A DNA stretch of 64,000 bases from Ga0077560 sp046330435. GTDB lineage: Bacteria > Actinomycetota > Thermoleophilia > Miltoncostaeales > Miltoncostaeaceae. The translations under genes and the position numbers were made by a program. Positions 24,997 through 33,261 of the stretch are shown here, piece after piece. Under the pieces are notes generated by a model. It did not search any database. It was not told where the DNA came from and saw only the letters and a program-made list of their open reading frames with translations. Numbering within the stretch: position 1 is the first letter of the stretch; the number at the start of each line of letters is the position of its first letter. Location: contig JAXLST010000013.1 in assembly GCA_046330435.1 (NCBI GenBank), forward strand, positions 101,850 to 165,849, given 5' to 3'.

Positions 24997-25002
24997 ATGG
25001 TA
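24997..25002 (-). promoter_or_regulatory. -10 element before the ubiA-ccm genes (leaderless)
   Basis: On the minus strand TACCAT fits TANNNT and ends 7 nt before GTG 24989, in the 38-nt gap behind the VanX-like gene. Confidence 0.45.
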
Positions 25003-25027
25003 CCCCCCGGCGCGCCGGGCGCCGGGC

Positions 25028-25717
25028 TCACGCGGACGGCGGGTCCGCCGGCCCGTACACCGCCACCCCGCCGGTGGCCAGCGCCCAGAACTGGTCGCCG
25101 TGGTCGAAGTGCCACCACTCCTCGGCGTAGTTGGTGAAGCCCTGGTCGTGCATCGCCCAGAACAGCACCCGCCGCAGGTCGCGCCAGCGGCCCGGCTCGT
25201 CCTCCAGGGCGCGCGTACCGGCCTCCGGGCCGAACGCGTCGAACCCGGTGCCCAGCTCCAGCACCGCGCCGTCGGCATCGGTGAGGGTGAGGTCGACCGC
25301 GCCGCCGGTGAGGTGCGGCGGGGGCGCGAAGATCGAGCGCGACGGCGGGGTCACGTACTTCGCCGCGGCCTCCTCCACCGCGTCCGCAGGCATCTCCGGG
25401 TGCACCGCGATGAGCTCGGCCAGGTACTGGTCGAACAGGGCCTTCTGGACCTCCAGCGGCCGGTAGCCGTCCCAAACGGCGAGGCCCATGCCGTCCGGCA
25501 GCGACTCCGCGGCCCGCACAAGGCGCTCCGCGACGCCCCGGCGCACCCACGACCGGGGCAGCGCGCCGGGAACGCCCCAGCGGTGGTACTCCGCGCGGTC
25601 CGCGATGCGCGGGGAGAGCTGGTCGACGGCGACCAGGGGCTCGTCCACCGGCTCGATTGGGACCTCCCGCCACCCGTAGTTGGGCAGCAGGTGCGGGATC
25701 GGCCTCAGCCCGTCCAC
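25028..25717 (-). CDS. D-alanyl-D-alanine dipeptidase (VanX/DdpX-like)
   Basis: A 229-residue zinc peptidase of family M15D that splits D-Ala-D-Ala. The GYRPLEVQ segment carries the catalytic Arg, HLTGGAVDLTL holds the zinc His and Asp (HxxGxxxD), and EEWWHFD carries the catalytic Glu and third zinc His. No signal peptide is visible, so it is probably cytoplasmic, with roles in peptide recycling rather than vancomycin resistance; vanH and vanA partners are absent. GTG 25717 has GGAGG 7 nt before it. It overlaps the end of the SDR gene by 13 nt, an odd guest between oxidase and quinone genes. Confidence 0.86.
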   Translation of the reverse strand: MDGLRPIPHLLPNYGWREVPIEPVDEPLVAVDQLSPRIADRAEYHRWGVPGALPRSWVRRGVAERLVRAAESLPDGMGLAVWDGYRPLEVQKALFDQYLAELIAVHPEMPADAVEEAAAKYVTPPSRSIFAPPPHLTGGAVDLTLTDADGAVLELGTGFDAFGPEAGTRALEDEPGRWRDLRRVLFWAMHDQGFTNYAEEWWHFDHGDQFWALATGGVAVYGPADPPSA

Positions 25718-26409
25718 TCGCGCGCCTCCACGTGCCAGCCGGGGTCGGCGCCCTCGGCGATCGCCACGAACGGGGGCACCACGCTGCGCGGGTGCGGCAC
25801 CGTCGCCGGGTCCTCGTTCGGATACGCCGCCGCGCGCATCGCCGTGCGGGTGCCGCCCGGGTTCACGGCCACGCAGCGGATCCCCCGGTCGGCGAGCTCC
25901 TCGCGCAGCATCCGGGTGGCCGCGTCCATCGCGGCCTTCGTCACCCCGTAGCCCGCCCAGCCAGCCCGCCCGGCGGCGCCGGAGCCGACGTTCACGATCG
26001 CGCCCCCGTGTCCCATCGCCGGGAGTATGGCCTGGGTGAAGCGCAGCGTGCCCACCAGGTTGGCGGCCACCACGGCCTCCAGCTCGCCCGGGGGGACGTC
26101 CTCCAGCGCCACGCGGGAACCCAGGACGCCGGCGTTGTTGACCAGCACGTCCACGCGGCCCAGCTCGAGGATCGCGGCGCGCGCGGCCCCGGCCACGGAG
26201 TCGGCGTCGCCCAGGTCCAGGGCGACGCCGGCAGGGCGCTCGCCCGGGCCGCGGGCGCCGCGCAGGAACGACTCCAGCCGCCCGGCCTCACGGGCCGTGG
26301 CCACGACGTGGGCGCCCTCGGCCACGAACGCCTCCGCGACCGCGCGACCGACGCCGCGTGAGGCGCCGGTCACGATCGCACGCACACCGAGCAGGCGCGG
26401 AGCGCCCAC
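25705..26409 (-). CDS. Short-chain dehydrogenase/reductase
   Basis: A classical SDR of 234 residues. The NAD(P) motif TGASRGVGRAVAEAF is near residue 14, NNAGVLGSRV near 90, the catalytic Ser in NVGSGAAGRAG and YGVTKAAMD supplies Tyr and Lys. The substrate cannot be inferred. It begins at GTG 26409, 8 nt after the cytochrome c stop, and may be co-transcribed with the oxidase genes. Confidence 0.85.
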   Translation of the reverse strand: MGAPRLLGVRAIVTGASRGVGRAVAEAFVAEGAHVVATAREAGRLESFLRGARGPGERPAGVALDLGDADSVAGAARAAILELGRVDVLVNNAGVLGSRVALEDVPPGELEAVVAANLVGTLRFTQAILPAMGHGGAIVNVGSGAAGRAGWAGYGVTKAAMDAATRMLREELADRGIRCVAVNPGGTRTAMRAAAYPNEDPATVPHPRSVVPPFVAIAEGADPGWHVEAREWTG

Positions 26410-26417
26410 GGCCGCGC

Positions 26418-26852
26418 TCAGCTCCCGGGGGGCGTCCCCTGGACGAAGTCCGCCGGGACGGCCTCCTCGATCTGCGGCTTCGCCGGGATCGGGGTGCTCT
26501 CCTTGTCGGTCCCGGCGACGCTCGCGACGTAGGCCGCGATGTCATGGGCGTCCTGCCCGCTCACCAGGTCGCGCGGCATCGGCGGCTGCGCCCAGTAGAT
26601 CCACCGGTGGACGATGCCCCGGAACTGGCTGTCCGGGATGCCCGAAAGCCGCGACCCGCGCCAGGCGTCGTCGAGGTTGGGGCCCGTCTGGCCCTTCGTC
26701 CCCGCGTCCTTGAGCGTGTGGCAACCGCCACAGGTCGCGCTGAACAGCTTCTTCCCGTTCGCGGTGTCCGCGGCCGGCTGACCGCAGCCGGACGCGATGA
26801 CCATCACGACACCGCTTGCGAGCGCGAGCGCCGCGCCCCGAACTCCTCGCAT
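26418..26852 (-). CDS. Lipoprotein c-type cytochrome of the oxidase operon
   Basis: A 144-residue exported monoheme cytochrome c. The signal ends in a lipobox, VIASGC near residue 23, so it should be tethered to the outer face of the membrane. The heme site CGGCH is near residue 41 in KKLFSATCGGCHTLKDAG, and the distal Met is probably in the QPPMPRD loop near 93. It likely delivers electrons to the CuA centre of the oxidase encoded just upstream. ATG 26852 has AAGGGCGG before it; ATG 26870, overlapping the ctaE stop as TGATG, would add six residues. Heme attachment would need the Ccm proteins found downstream. Confidence 0.88.
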   Translation of the reverse strand: MRGVRGAALALASGVVMVIASGCGQPAADTANGKKLFSATCGGCHTLKDAGTKGQTGPNLDDAWRGSRLSGIPDSQFRGIVHRWIYWAQPPMPRDLVSGQDAHDIAAYVASVAGTDKESTPIPAKPQIEEAVPADFVQGTPPGS

Positions 26853-26869
26853 GGACCGCCCTTCGCGCA

Positions 26870-27502
26870 TCAGATGAGGTACACCACGACGTAGAGGAAG
26901 ACCCAGACCACGTCGACGAAGTGCCAGTAGAGGGATGCCGCGTTCAGCGGCGTGGACCACTGCGGCGTGAAGTCGTGTGCGCGCTTGATCCGCAGATAGC
27001 AGATGAGCAGCAGGCACAGACCCACGAACACGTGGAGGCCGTGGAACCCGGTGAGGGTGTAGAACGCCGCGCCGAACGCCTGGTCCTGGGGCGTGAAGCC
27101 CAGGTGCGCGTACTCGTTGATCTGGACGACCAGGAAGGTGAGGCCCAGGAGCATCGTGACGAGCAGGCCGCGCTCGAGGCCCTTCCGGTCCCCGTGCTTG
27201 AGGCGGTGCTCCGCGAACCAGACGGTGAACGAGGAGAACACCAGGAAGGCCGTGTTCACGCCGGTCAGCGCGACCGGGGGCTCGAACCGCTCGCCGGTGG
27301 CGATGTCCTTGATCGGCGGCCAGTCGTTGTCCGCGATGTTGTAACGGACCATGAAGTAGGCGGCGAAGAACGACGCGAAGAGCATCGCCTCCGAGCCGAT
27401 GAAGAGGATCATCGCCAGCATGCCCTGGCTGATCCCCGACCCCCGGCCGGGGGCCGCCACGTCGCCGTGCGACGAGACCGTTGCGGTGTGCTCGGCTGCC
27501 AT
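26870..27502 (-). CDS. ctaE: Cytochrome c oxidase subunit III
   Basis: A 210-residue five-helix subunit III, the short bacterial form. Signatures are FIGSEAMLFASFFAAYFMVR, NTAFLVFSSFTVWFAEH and LTGFHGLHVFVGLCLLL, followed by ASLYWHFVDVVWVFLYVVVY at the C-terminus. It stabilises the binuclear centre in subunit I and guides proton entry. A perfect AGGAGGT lies 4 nt before ATG 27502. It follows ctaD by 8 nt. Confidence 0.95.
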   Translation of the reverse strand: MAAEHTATVSSHGDVAAPGRGSGISQGMLAMILFIGSEAMLFASFFAAYFMVRYNIADNDWPPIKDIATGERFEPPVALTGVNTAFLVFSSFTVWFAEHRLKHGDRKGLERGLLVTMLLGLTFLVVQINEYAHLGFTPQDQAFGAAFYTLTGFHGLHVFVGLCLLLICYLRIKRAHDFTPQWSTPLNAASLYWHFVDVVWVFLYVVVYLI

Positions 27503-27510
27503 CGGACCTC

Positions 27511-30273
27511 CTACGCGCCCGACGGCGCGGCCGGCGCCTCGGTGTCGACGACGACATGTTCCACTGCGGTGTCGCCCGCGGCGGCCTTCACCTGGCCGAG
27601 CACCTCGTCCGAGGAGCTGCGGCGGTAGCTGGCCACCAGGACGGCGTCCACCTTGTAGTCCGTACGGGCGATCTTCGCGGCCGCGGCCGGGTCACCGTCG
27701 ACCACCTCACCGGCGGCCTGGATGCCCGAGTCCTGCAGCTGCTGGATCAGCGCGCGGGTGCGCGCGGTGGCCTCGTCGCGGACGCGGTCGGCGTCGTCGC
27801 TCCAGCCCGGGCCGTCGAGCGACAGCGGGCAGAGGATGACGGCACCCAGCGGCTGCTCGTCGGCGCGGGAGCGCAGCGCGGCCACCAGGCCGGCGTCCCC
27901 GATCGTGTCGTTGGCGATGACCGCGACGCGGCGGACGGCGCTGGACCGCACCGCGGTGCGGGCGTCGTCGCCGAGGACGGTGATGCGGGTGACCGCCAGG
28001 CCCGAGGCCTTGCGGATCCGGTCGACCATGTCCTGCCGCATCCAGTCGGACTCGGCCAGCGGGAGGGTCGCCAGGTACACCTCGTGCGCCGGCTCCTCCT
28101 CCTGCACGCGCTTGACCGCCTCCAGCGGGCTCAGGTCCTCGACCGTGCCGCTGGCGTCGATGCCGGCCTCGGCGAGCACCGCCAGCGCGACCTGCAGGCG
28201 CCGCTCGGCGGCCTTGTGGTCGTCGCCCTTGGCGGGCACCACGAGGGTGAAGCGCCAGTAGCCCTCGGCGGCCTTCGCCTTGATCTGGTCGAGCAGGCTC
28301 GACGAGGCGACCGTGCGGTTGGCGACCACGAGGATCGTCCGCTTCTCGGTCTCGGTGAGCTCACCGCCGCCCAGGTGGTCGCCGGCGTACACCACCGCGT
28401 GGCGCGCGCCCGGGATGCCGTACTGGTACGGACCGCCCACGACCTGGGGCTCGGCGTCGAAGTTGAACAGGCTCGGCGGGGACGACACCAGCCACTCGAG
28501 GCTGCGGCCGCGCCAGGGGTTCCACGGCGCGGGGGCGCCCTTCTTCCAGCTGTAGACCATGTTGTAGAAGAAGATCGCCGTGCCGATCACCATGCCGAGG
28601 CTGGCGATCGAGACGAACAGGTTCACGTCGGCGAACCGCTCGTCGTAGTCGACCACGCGGCGGGGCATGCCCTGCGCGCCCAGCCAGTGCTGCGGGAAGA
28701 ACGTGGCGTTGAAGCCGATGAACGTCAGCCAGAAGTGCCACTTGCCCAGCGTCTCGCTGTACATCTTCCCGGTCATCTTCGGGAACCAGTAGTAGGTGCC
28801 CGCGAAGATGGTGAACACCGAGCCGCCGAAGAACACGTAGTGGATGTGCGCCACCACGAAGTACGTGTCGGTGAGGGCGATGTCGGTGGTGAGGGTGCCG
28901 AGGAAGACGCCCGACAGACCGCCGATGACGAAGGTGAAGATGAATCCGAGGGCCCACATCATGGGCGTCTTCAGATGGATCTTCCCCTGCCAGATCGTCC
29001 CCAGCCAGCCGAAGATCTTCACTCCGGTGGGCACCGCGATGACGATGGTGGTGATCATCATCGGGATGCGGAGCCAGGAGGCCATGCCGCTCACGAACAT
29101 GTGGTGCGCCCACACGCCGAACCCGAGCAGGGCGATGGCGACCGTGGAGAACGCGATGGCCCGGTATCCGAAGATCGGTTTCCTGGCGAATGTCGCGAGG
29201 ACCTCACTGATGATGCCGAAGCCCGGCAGCATCATGATGTACACGGCTGGGTGTGAGTAGAACCAGAACACGTGCTGGTACATCACGACGTCGCCGCCGT
29301 TGGCCGCGTTGAAGAAGTTGGTCCCCACGACGCGGTCGAAGAAGGTCATGAACTGCGACCCGGCGATGAACGGCGTGCCGAAGACCACCAGGCCGGAGGT
29401 CGTGGCGTTCGCCCACACCAGCAGCGGCATGCGCCACACGGTCATGCCCGGTGCGCGCATGGTCATGATCGTGACCAGGAAGTTCAGCGCGGTCGCGATC
29501 GAGGAGGCGCCGGCGAACTGCACCGCCGTCTCGAAGAGGGTCTGGCCCGTGGTGCCCTGCACCGACAGCGGCGGGTAGGCGGTCCAGCCGGAGCTGAAGG
29601 CGCCCACGAAGGGGGCGACGGCCAGCATCGCGCCGGCCGGCAGCAGCAGCCAGAACGACAGCGCGTTGAGGCGCGGGAAGGCCATGTCCTTGGCGCCGAT
29701 CATCACCGGCAGCACGTAGTTCGCGAGGCCCGCGAACGACGGGATCACGAAGCCGAAGATCATCACGGTCGCGTGCGCCGAGAAGTACCCGTTGTACGTC
29801 TCGCCGTCCGCGATCTGCATGCCCGGCTGGGCCAGCTCGAGGCGGACGAGCTCGGCCAGGAGGCCGCCGACGACGAAGAACGTGAAGACGGCGACCATGT
29901 ACTGGATGCCGATGACCTTGTGGTCCGTGTTCGGCCGCAGGTAGTCGCGCCAGGTCTTCGCCCCGTGGAGCGAGTGGTCCTCGAAGTCGACGTGCTTGCC
30001 GCGGAGGTACGCCCACCACCAGTCGAAACAGCCGATGCCGATGACGAAGCCGATGCCGCCGAGCATCGCGATGGCCGTGTAGTAGACCTGCGGCTCCCAC
30101 AGCGGGTCCATGCCGAAGACGAGCCGGAAGAAGAACACCAGGCCGACGCCGACGAGCGCCGAGACCACCGTCCAGACGATCGCGCGCTTCCACCAGTACC
30201 AGAGCGGCTTGGGCGGTGCGTGATGCCCGTGGCCGTGGTCGGTGTGGGCGTGTGTGGGTGCGTGTGTCGCCAT
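27511..30273 (-). CDS. ctaD: Cytochrome c oxidase subunit I with fused tandem USP-like domain
   Basis: Residues 1-620 form heme-copper oxidase subunit I: low-spin heme His in YFSAHATVMIF, the CuB ligand and cross-linked Tyr in FYSHPAVYIMMLPG, CuB histidines in WAHHMFVSG, and heme ligands in VVAHIHYVFFGGSVF. The YSHPxV motif in place of GHPEV marks an A2-type enzyme lacking the helix VI glutamate. Residues 646-915 are an extra cytosolic region of two similar Rossmann-like halves (ILVVANRTVASSSLLDQI and VAVIANDTIGDAGLVAALRS) with EVYLATLPLAESDWMRQDMV and VDAVLVASYRRSSSDEV, resembling actinobacterial universal-stress-like domains. It is not subunit III, which is a separate gene. ATG 30273 starts a His-rich N-terminus that may bind metal. 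Confidence 0.95.
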   Translation of the reverse strand: MATHAPTHAHTDHGHGHHAPPKPLWYWWKRAIVWTVVSALVGVGLVFFFRLVFGMDPLWEPQVYYTAIAMLGGIGFVIGIGCFDWWWAYLRGKHVDFEDHSLHGAKTWRDYLRPNTDHKVIGIQYMVAVFTFFVVGGLLAELVRLELAQPGMQIADGETYNGYFSAHATVMIFGFVIPSFAGLANYVLPVMIGAKDMAFPRLNALSFWLLLPAGAMLAVAPFVGAFSSGWTAYPPLSVQGTTGQTLFETAVQFAGASSIATALNFLVTIMTMRAPGMTVWRMPLLVWANATTSGLVVFGTPFIAGSQFMTFFDRVVGTNFFNAANGGDVVMYQHVFWFYSHPAVYIMMLPGFGIISEVLATFARKPIFGYRAIAFSTVAIALLGFGVWAHHMFVSGMASWLRIPMMITTIVIAVPTGVKIFGWLGTIWQGKIHLKTPMMWALGFIFTFVIGGLSGVFLGTLTTDIALTDTYFVVAHIHYVFFGGSVFTIFAGTYYWFPKMTGKMYSETLGKWHFWLTFIGFNATFFPQHWLGAQGMPRRVVDYDERFADVNLFVSIASLGMVIGTAIFFYNMVYSWKKGAPAPWNPWRGRSLEWLVSSPPSLFNFDAEPQVVGGPYQYGIPGARHAVVYAGDHLGGGELTETEKRTILVVANRTVASSSLLDQIKAKAAEGYWRFTLVVPAKGDDHKAAERRLQVALAVLAEAGIDASGTVEDLSPLEAVKRVQEEEPAHEVYLATLPLAESDWMRQDMVDRIRKASGLAVTRITVLGDDARTAVRSSAVRRVAVIANDTIGDAGLVAALRSRADEQPLGAVILCPLSLDGPGWSDDADRVRDEATARTRALIQQLQDSGIQAAGEVVDGDPAAAAKIARTDYKVDAVLVASYRRSSSDEVLGQVKAAAGDTAVEHVVVDTEAPAAPSGA

Positions 30274-30326
30274 CTCGCTAGCTGTCCTCGTGGTCTGCCG
30301 TGGTGCGGGCTGAGGGCGTCCTCAGG

Positions 30327-31073
30327 TCAGTTGGTGGGCGCGGGTGCGGGAGCGGCGGCGGCCTTGGCCTTCGCCGCGGAGTCCTGCTTCCACGCCTCGT
30401 AGTCGGCCTGGGTCTTCACGATCGCCTGGGAGCGCATGACCCCGTGGCCGGCGCCGCAGAGCTCGGCGCAGATCAGCGGGTACGTGCCCACGCGGGTGGG
30501 GTCGACGACGATCTTGGTCGTGATGCCCGGGACGACGTCCATCTTGACCCGGAACTCGGGGACCCAGAGGTCGTGGATGACGTCGGACGAGCGCATGACC
30601 AGCTCGACCTGACGGCCGCTGGGGAGCACGAGGTCGCCGGTGGTGAAGCCGGCGTCCCGGTAGGTGAACTCCCAGGCGAACTGCCAGGCGCGGACTTCGA
30701 TGACCTCGCGGTCGCTCGCCACCGCCTCGTTCCGGGTCGTCGCAATGGCCGACCAGATGCCGATGACGGCGAGCAGGAGCACCGGGACGATGGTCCAGAT
30801 GATCTCGAGCCGGGTGTTGCCGTGGTTCGGCGGCCCTTCGCTCTCGTCGTCGGGGGCGGCGCGGAAGCGCCAGATGGAGTACACGAGGAAGCTCGTGACA
30901 CCGGTGAAGATCACGCCGGAGGCGATGACCAGGAACCACAGGAGGTGGTCCGTGCGGACCGCCTGCTCCGAGGCCTGGTCGGGCCACCAATCGACGCCGA
31001 GGATGACTGCTGCTGTGATCGCCCCGATCACCAGGTGGAGGACCACCAGGGGGGCCAGATGACGGTTCTTCAT
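30327..31073 (-). CDS. ctaC: Cytochrome c oxidase subunit II
   Basis: A 248-residue subunit II with two N-terminal helices (about 8-27 and 43-66, then 92-112) and an extracytoplasmic cupredoxin domain. The CuA site CAELCGAGHGVM near residue 210 retains both cysteines, Glu, His and Met, and WQFAWEFTY carries the aromatic residues of the electron entry patch. It accepts electrons from cytochrome c and passes them to subunit I. It is the first gene of the ctaC-ctaD-ctaE-cytochrome run. No lipobox is seen and the tail is Ala, Pro and Lys rich. A palindrome overlaps its likely promoter. Confidence 0.95.
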   Translation of the reverse strand: MKNRHLAPLVVLHLVIGAITAAVILGVDWWPDQASEQAVRTDHLLWFLVIASGVIFTGVTSFLVYSIWRFRAAPDDESEGPPNHGNTRLEIIWTIVPVLLLAVIGIWSAIATTRNEAVASDREVIEVRAWQFAWEFTYRDAGFTTGDLVLPSGRQVELVMRSSDVIHDLWVPEFRVKMDVVPGITTKIVVDPTRVGTYPLICAELCGAGHGVMRSQAIVKTQADYEAWKQDSAAKAKAAAAPAPAPTN

Positions 31074-31082
31074 CGCCGGGCG

Positions 31083-31112
31083 AAGGTATCACCCGGTCTT
31101 CCTGCGGGTGAT
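31083..31112 (-). promoter_or_regulatory. ctaC -10 element with overlapping operator-like palindrome
   Basis: On the minus strand TACCTT (31083-31088) is a TANNNT element 9 nt before ctaC. ATCACCCG at 31088-31095 and CGGGTGAT at 31105-31112 form a perfect 8-bp inverted repeat with a 9-nt spacer, covering the region between -35 and -10. A repressor site is the simplest reading; an RNA hairpin is not possible if the transcript is leaderless. Confidence 0.4.
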
Positions 31113-31169
31113 CCGCAGTCGGGATGTCAAGTGTCCCCGCGTCGGTGCGGATCGCACCGAACCTTGTGA

Positions 31170-32327
31170 TCAGGCTGCGGCCGGGCGGGGGATCCGCGTG
31201 AGCGCGAAGGCGAGGCACAGGCCCATGAGGGCCGCGCCCACGGCCAGGGGCGCCCCCGGCGTGACGTAGTCGAACAGGGCGCCGGCGGTCACCGGGCCCG
31301 CGATGCGGGCGATTCCGCTGGTGGAGGCGGCGAGTCCCAGGATGCCGCCCTGTTCCTCGTCGGGCGCGGCGTGGGAGATGAGCGCCGACAGGGTGGCGAA
31401 CGCCAGGCCGGAGGCGATGCCCAGCATCACCAGGGCGATGAGCAGGAGCCACAGCTGGTGGGCGGCGGCCATGAGCCCCAGGCCCACGGCGGTGCCCAGC
31501 AGGCCCCACAGCATCACCGGCCGCTCGCCGTGCGCGGCGACCAGGCGGCCCACCAGGCCGCCCTGGCTGGCGGCGGCGGCCAGGCCGACCACCACGAACA
31601 GCAGGCCCATGTCGACGGCGTCGTAGCCGAAGCGGCGGTCGCCGAGCAGGGCGAAGGTGGACTCCATGCCGACGAAGGCGAAGGTCGCCACGAACGAGAG
31701 GCCGATGAGGGGGCCCAGCTCGCGGCTCGCGAACGCCCGCCGGAACTGCTCGAGCCGCGGGATGTGCGGGGTCACGGTGCCGGGCTTGCGGGACTCCGGC
31801 AGACGCGCCCACGCGAGCGCGAAGTTCACGGCGGCCAGGGCGGCCGCGAAGTAGAACGGGGCGGACTGGTCGATCGCCGACAGGCCGGCGCCGATGCCCG
31901 GGCCCAGGATGAAGCCGAGCCCGAAGGCCGCGCCGATCATCCCCATGCCCTTGGCCCGCTCCTCCCGGGTGGTCACGTCCGCGACGTAGGCCTGGGCCGC
32001 CGCGTAGGAGGCGCCGGAGATGCCGTTGAGGATCCGGGCGATGAACAGCACCAGCAGGCTGTTCGCCACCCCGATGAGCAGGGAGGAGACCGCGCTGCCG
32101 GCGAGGGTCACCAGGATCACCGGGCGGCGGCCCACCCGGTCCGACAGGCGGCCCCACAGGGGGGCGAAGATCACCTGCATGAGCGAGTAGGACGCCGACA
32201 GCAGGCCGATCTCGGTGGGCGACGCCCCGAACGTCTCGGCCCACAGCGGCAGGATCGGCATGACGATGCCGAAGCCGATGAGGTCGATGAGGACCGTCGT
32301 GAAGACGATCATCAGGGGCGCGTTCAT
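31170..32327 (-). CDS. MFS drug:proton antiporter (DHA1/TetA-like)
   Basis: A 385-residue transporter with 12 predicted helices. The N-terminus IDLIGFGIVMPILP, motif A GRLSDRVGRRPVIL near residue 65, and motif C-like FGLGFILGPGIGAGL near 140 are typical of TetA-like DHA1 antiporters. ATG 32327 gives the usual MNAPLMIVF start; GTG 32354 would add nine residues. It follows ctaB by about 30 nt and could be co-transcribed, but a role in oxidase assembly is not implied. The substrate is unknown. A gap of 96 bp separates it from ctaC. Confidence 0.88.
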   Translation of the reverse strand: MNAPLMIVFTTVLIDLIGFGIVMPILPLWAETFGASPTEIGLLSASYSLMQVIFAPLWGRLSDRVGRRPVILVTLAGSAVSSLLIGVANSLLVLFIARILNGISGASYAAAQAYVADVTTREERAKGMGMIGAAFGLGFILGPGIGAGLSAIDQSAPFYFAAALAAVNFALAWARLPESRKPGTVTPHIPRLEQFRRAFASRELGPLIGLSFVATFAFVGMESTFALLGDRRFGYDAVDMGLLFVVVGLAAAASQGGLVGRLVAAHGERPVMLWGLLGTAVGLGLMAAAHQLWLLLIALVMLGIASGLAFATLSALISHAAPDEEQGGILGLAASTSGIARIAGPVTAGALFDYVTPGAPLAVGAALMGLCLAFALTRIPRPAAA

Positions 32328-32361
32328 GCGCCCCGAGCCCCGTCGCGGGCTCACCCGCGGA

Positions 32362-33261
32362 TCACGCGGCGTCGATGGCCATCGCGACGAACAGCAGCGC
32401 CAGGTACAGCAGTGAGTAGTGGAACGTGGCGCGTGCCATCCCGACGCTGGGCTTGCGCCACAGCATCCACGCGAGCGTGAGGAACACCCCGCCCAGCACC
32501 AGGGCCGAGACCAGGTAGAACAGCCCGGCGACGCCGGCCGCGGCGGGCAGCACGGTGACGCCGAGCATCACCACGGTCCAGAGCAGGATCTGGAGCCGGG
32601 TGGCGTCGTCGCCGTGCACCACCGGGAGCATGGGCACCCCGGCCGCGGCGTAGTCGCGCTTGAGCAGGAGGGCCAGGGCCCAGAAGTGCGGCGGGGTCCA
32701 GTAGAAGATCACCGCGAACAGCAGCCAGGCGTACAGCCCGAGGTTGCCCGTGACCGCGGCCCAGCCCACGAGGGGCGGGAACGCCCCGGCGGCCCCGCCG
32801 ATCACGATGTTGTGCACCGTGCTGCGCTTGAGCCACAGGGTGTAGACGCCCACGTAGACCACCAGCCCGGCCAGGCCCATCGCGGCGGTGAGCGCGTTCG
32901 CGGCGATCCCGAGGATCACCGCGGACAGGACGCCGCAGGAGATGCCGAACACCAGCGCGCGGACGGGCGTGACCCGGCCGGCGACGACCGGGCGGCCGTC
33001 GGTGCGCTTCATGTGGCCGTCGATGTCGCGGTCGACGTAGTGGTTGATCGCGTTGGCCCCGCCCGCGGCGAGGTAGCCGCCCACCATGGTCCACAGCAGG
33101 AGCATGCCGTCGGGCGCGCCCTTGGACGCGATGAACATCGCCATCGCGGTCGTGACCAGCAGCAGCGAGATGACCCGCGGCTTGGTGAGCTTGACGTAGT
33201 CGCCGACGACGGCGCCGATCCCGGTGTGGGCGCGGGAGGCGGTCACCACCTCGGTGCTCAT
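32362..33261 (-). CDS. ctaB: Protoheme IX farnesyltransferase (heme O synthase)
   Basis: CtaB adds a farnesyl group to heme b, making heme O for the oxidase. The 299-residue membrane protein has the prenyltransferase motif NAINHYVDRDIDGHMKRTDG near residue 70 and PVVAGRVTP, and the C-terminal half shows FYWTPPHFWALALLLKRDYA near 190. Nine helices are predicted. The ATG at 33261 overlaps the preceding small gene as ATGA. A heme A synthase gene (ctaA) is not in the window. Confidence 0.95.
   Translation of the reverse strand: MSTEVVTASRAHTGIGAVVGDYVKLTKPRVISLLLVTTAMAMFIASKGAPDGMLLLWTMVGGYLAAGGANAINHYVDRDIDGHMKRTDGRPVVAGRVTPVRALVFGISCGVLSAVILGIAANALTAAMGLAGLVVYVGVYTLWLKRSTVHNIVIGGAAGAFPPLVGWAAVTGNLGLYAWLLFAVIFYWTPPHFWALALLLKRDYAAAGVPMLPVVHGDDATRLQILLWTVVMLGVTVLPAAAGVAGLFYLVSALVLGGVFLTLAWMLWRKPSVGMARATFHYSLLYLALLFVAMAIDAA

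Noticed and set aside
25028..25717. Vancomycin resistance operon
   Set aside because: Only a VanX-like dipeptidase is present; no vanH, vanA or vanRS gene is nearby.
27511..30273. Subunit I fused to subunit III (CoxN type)
   Set aside because: The extra C-terminal part has no membrane helices and shows USP-like strands, and ctaE is a separate downstream gene.
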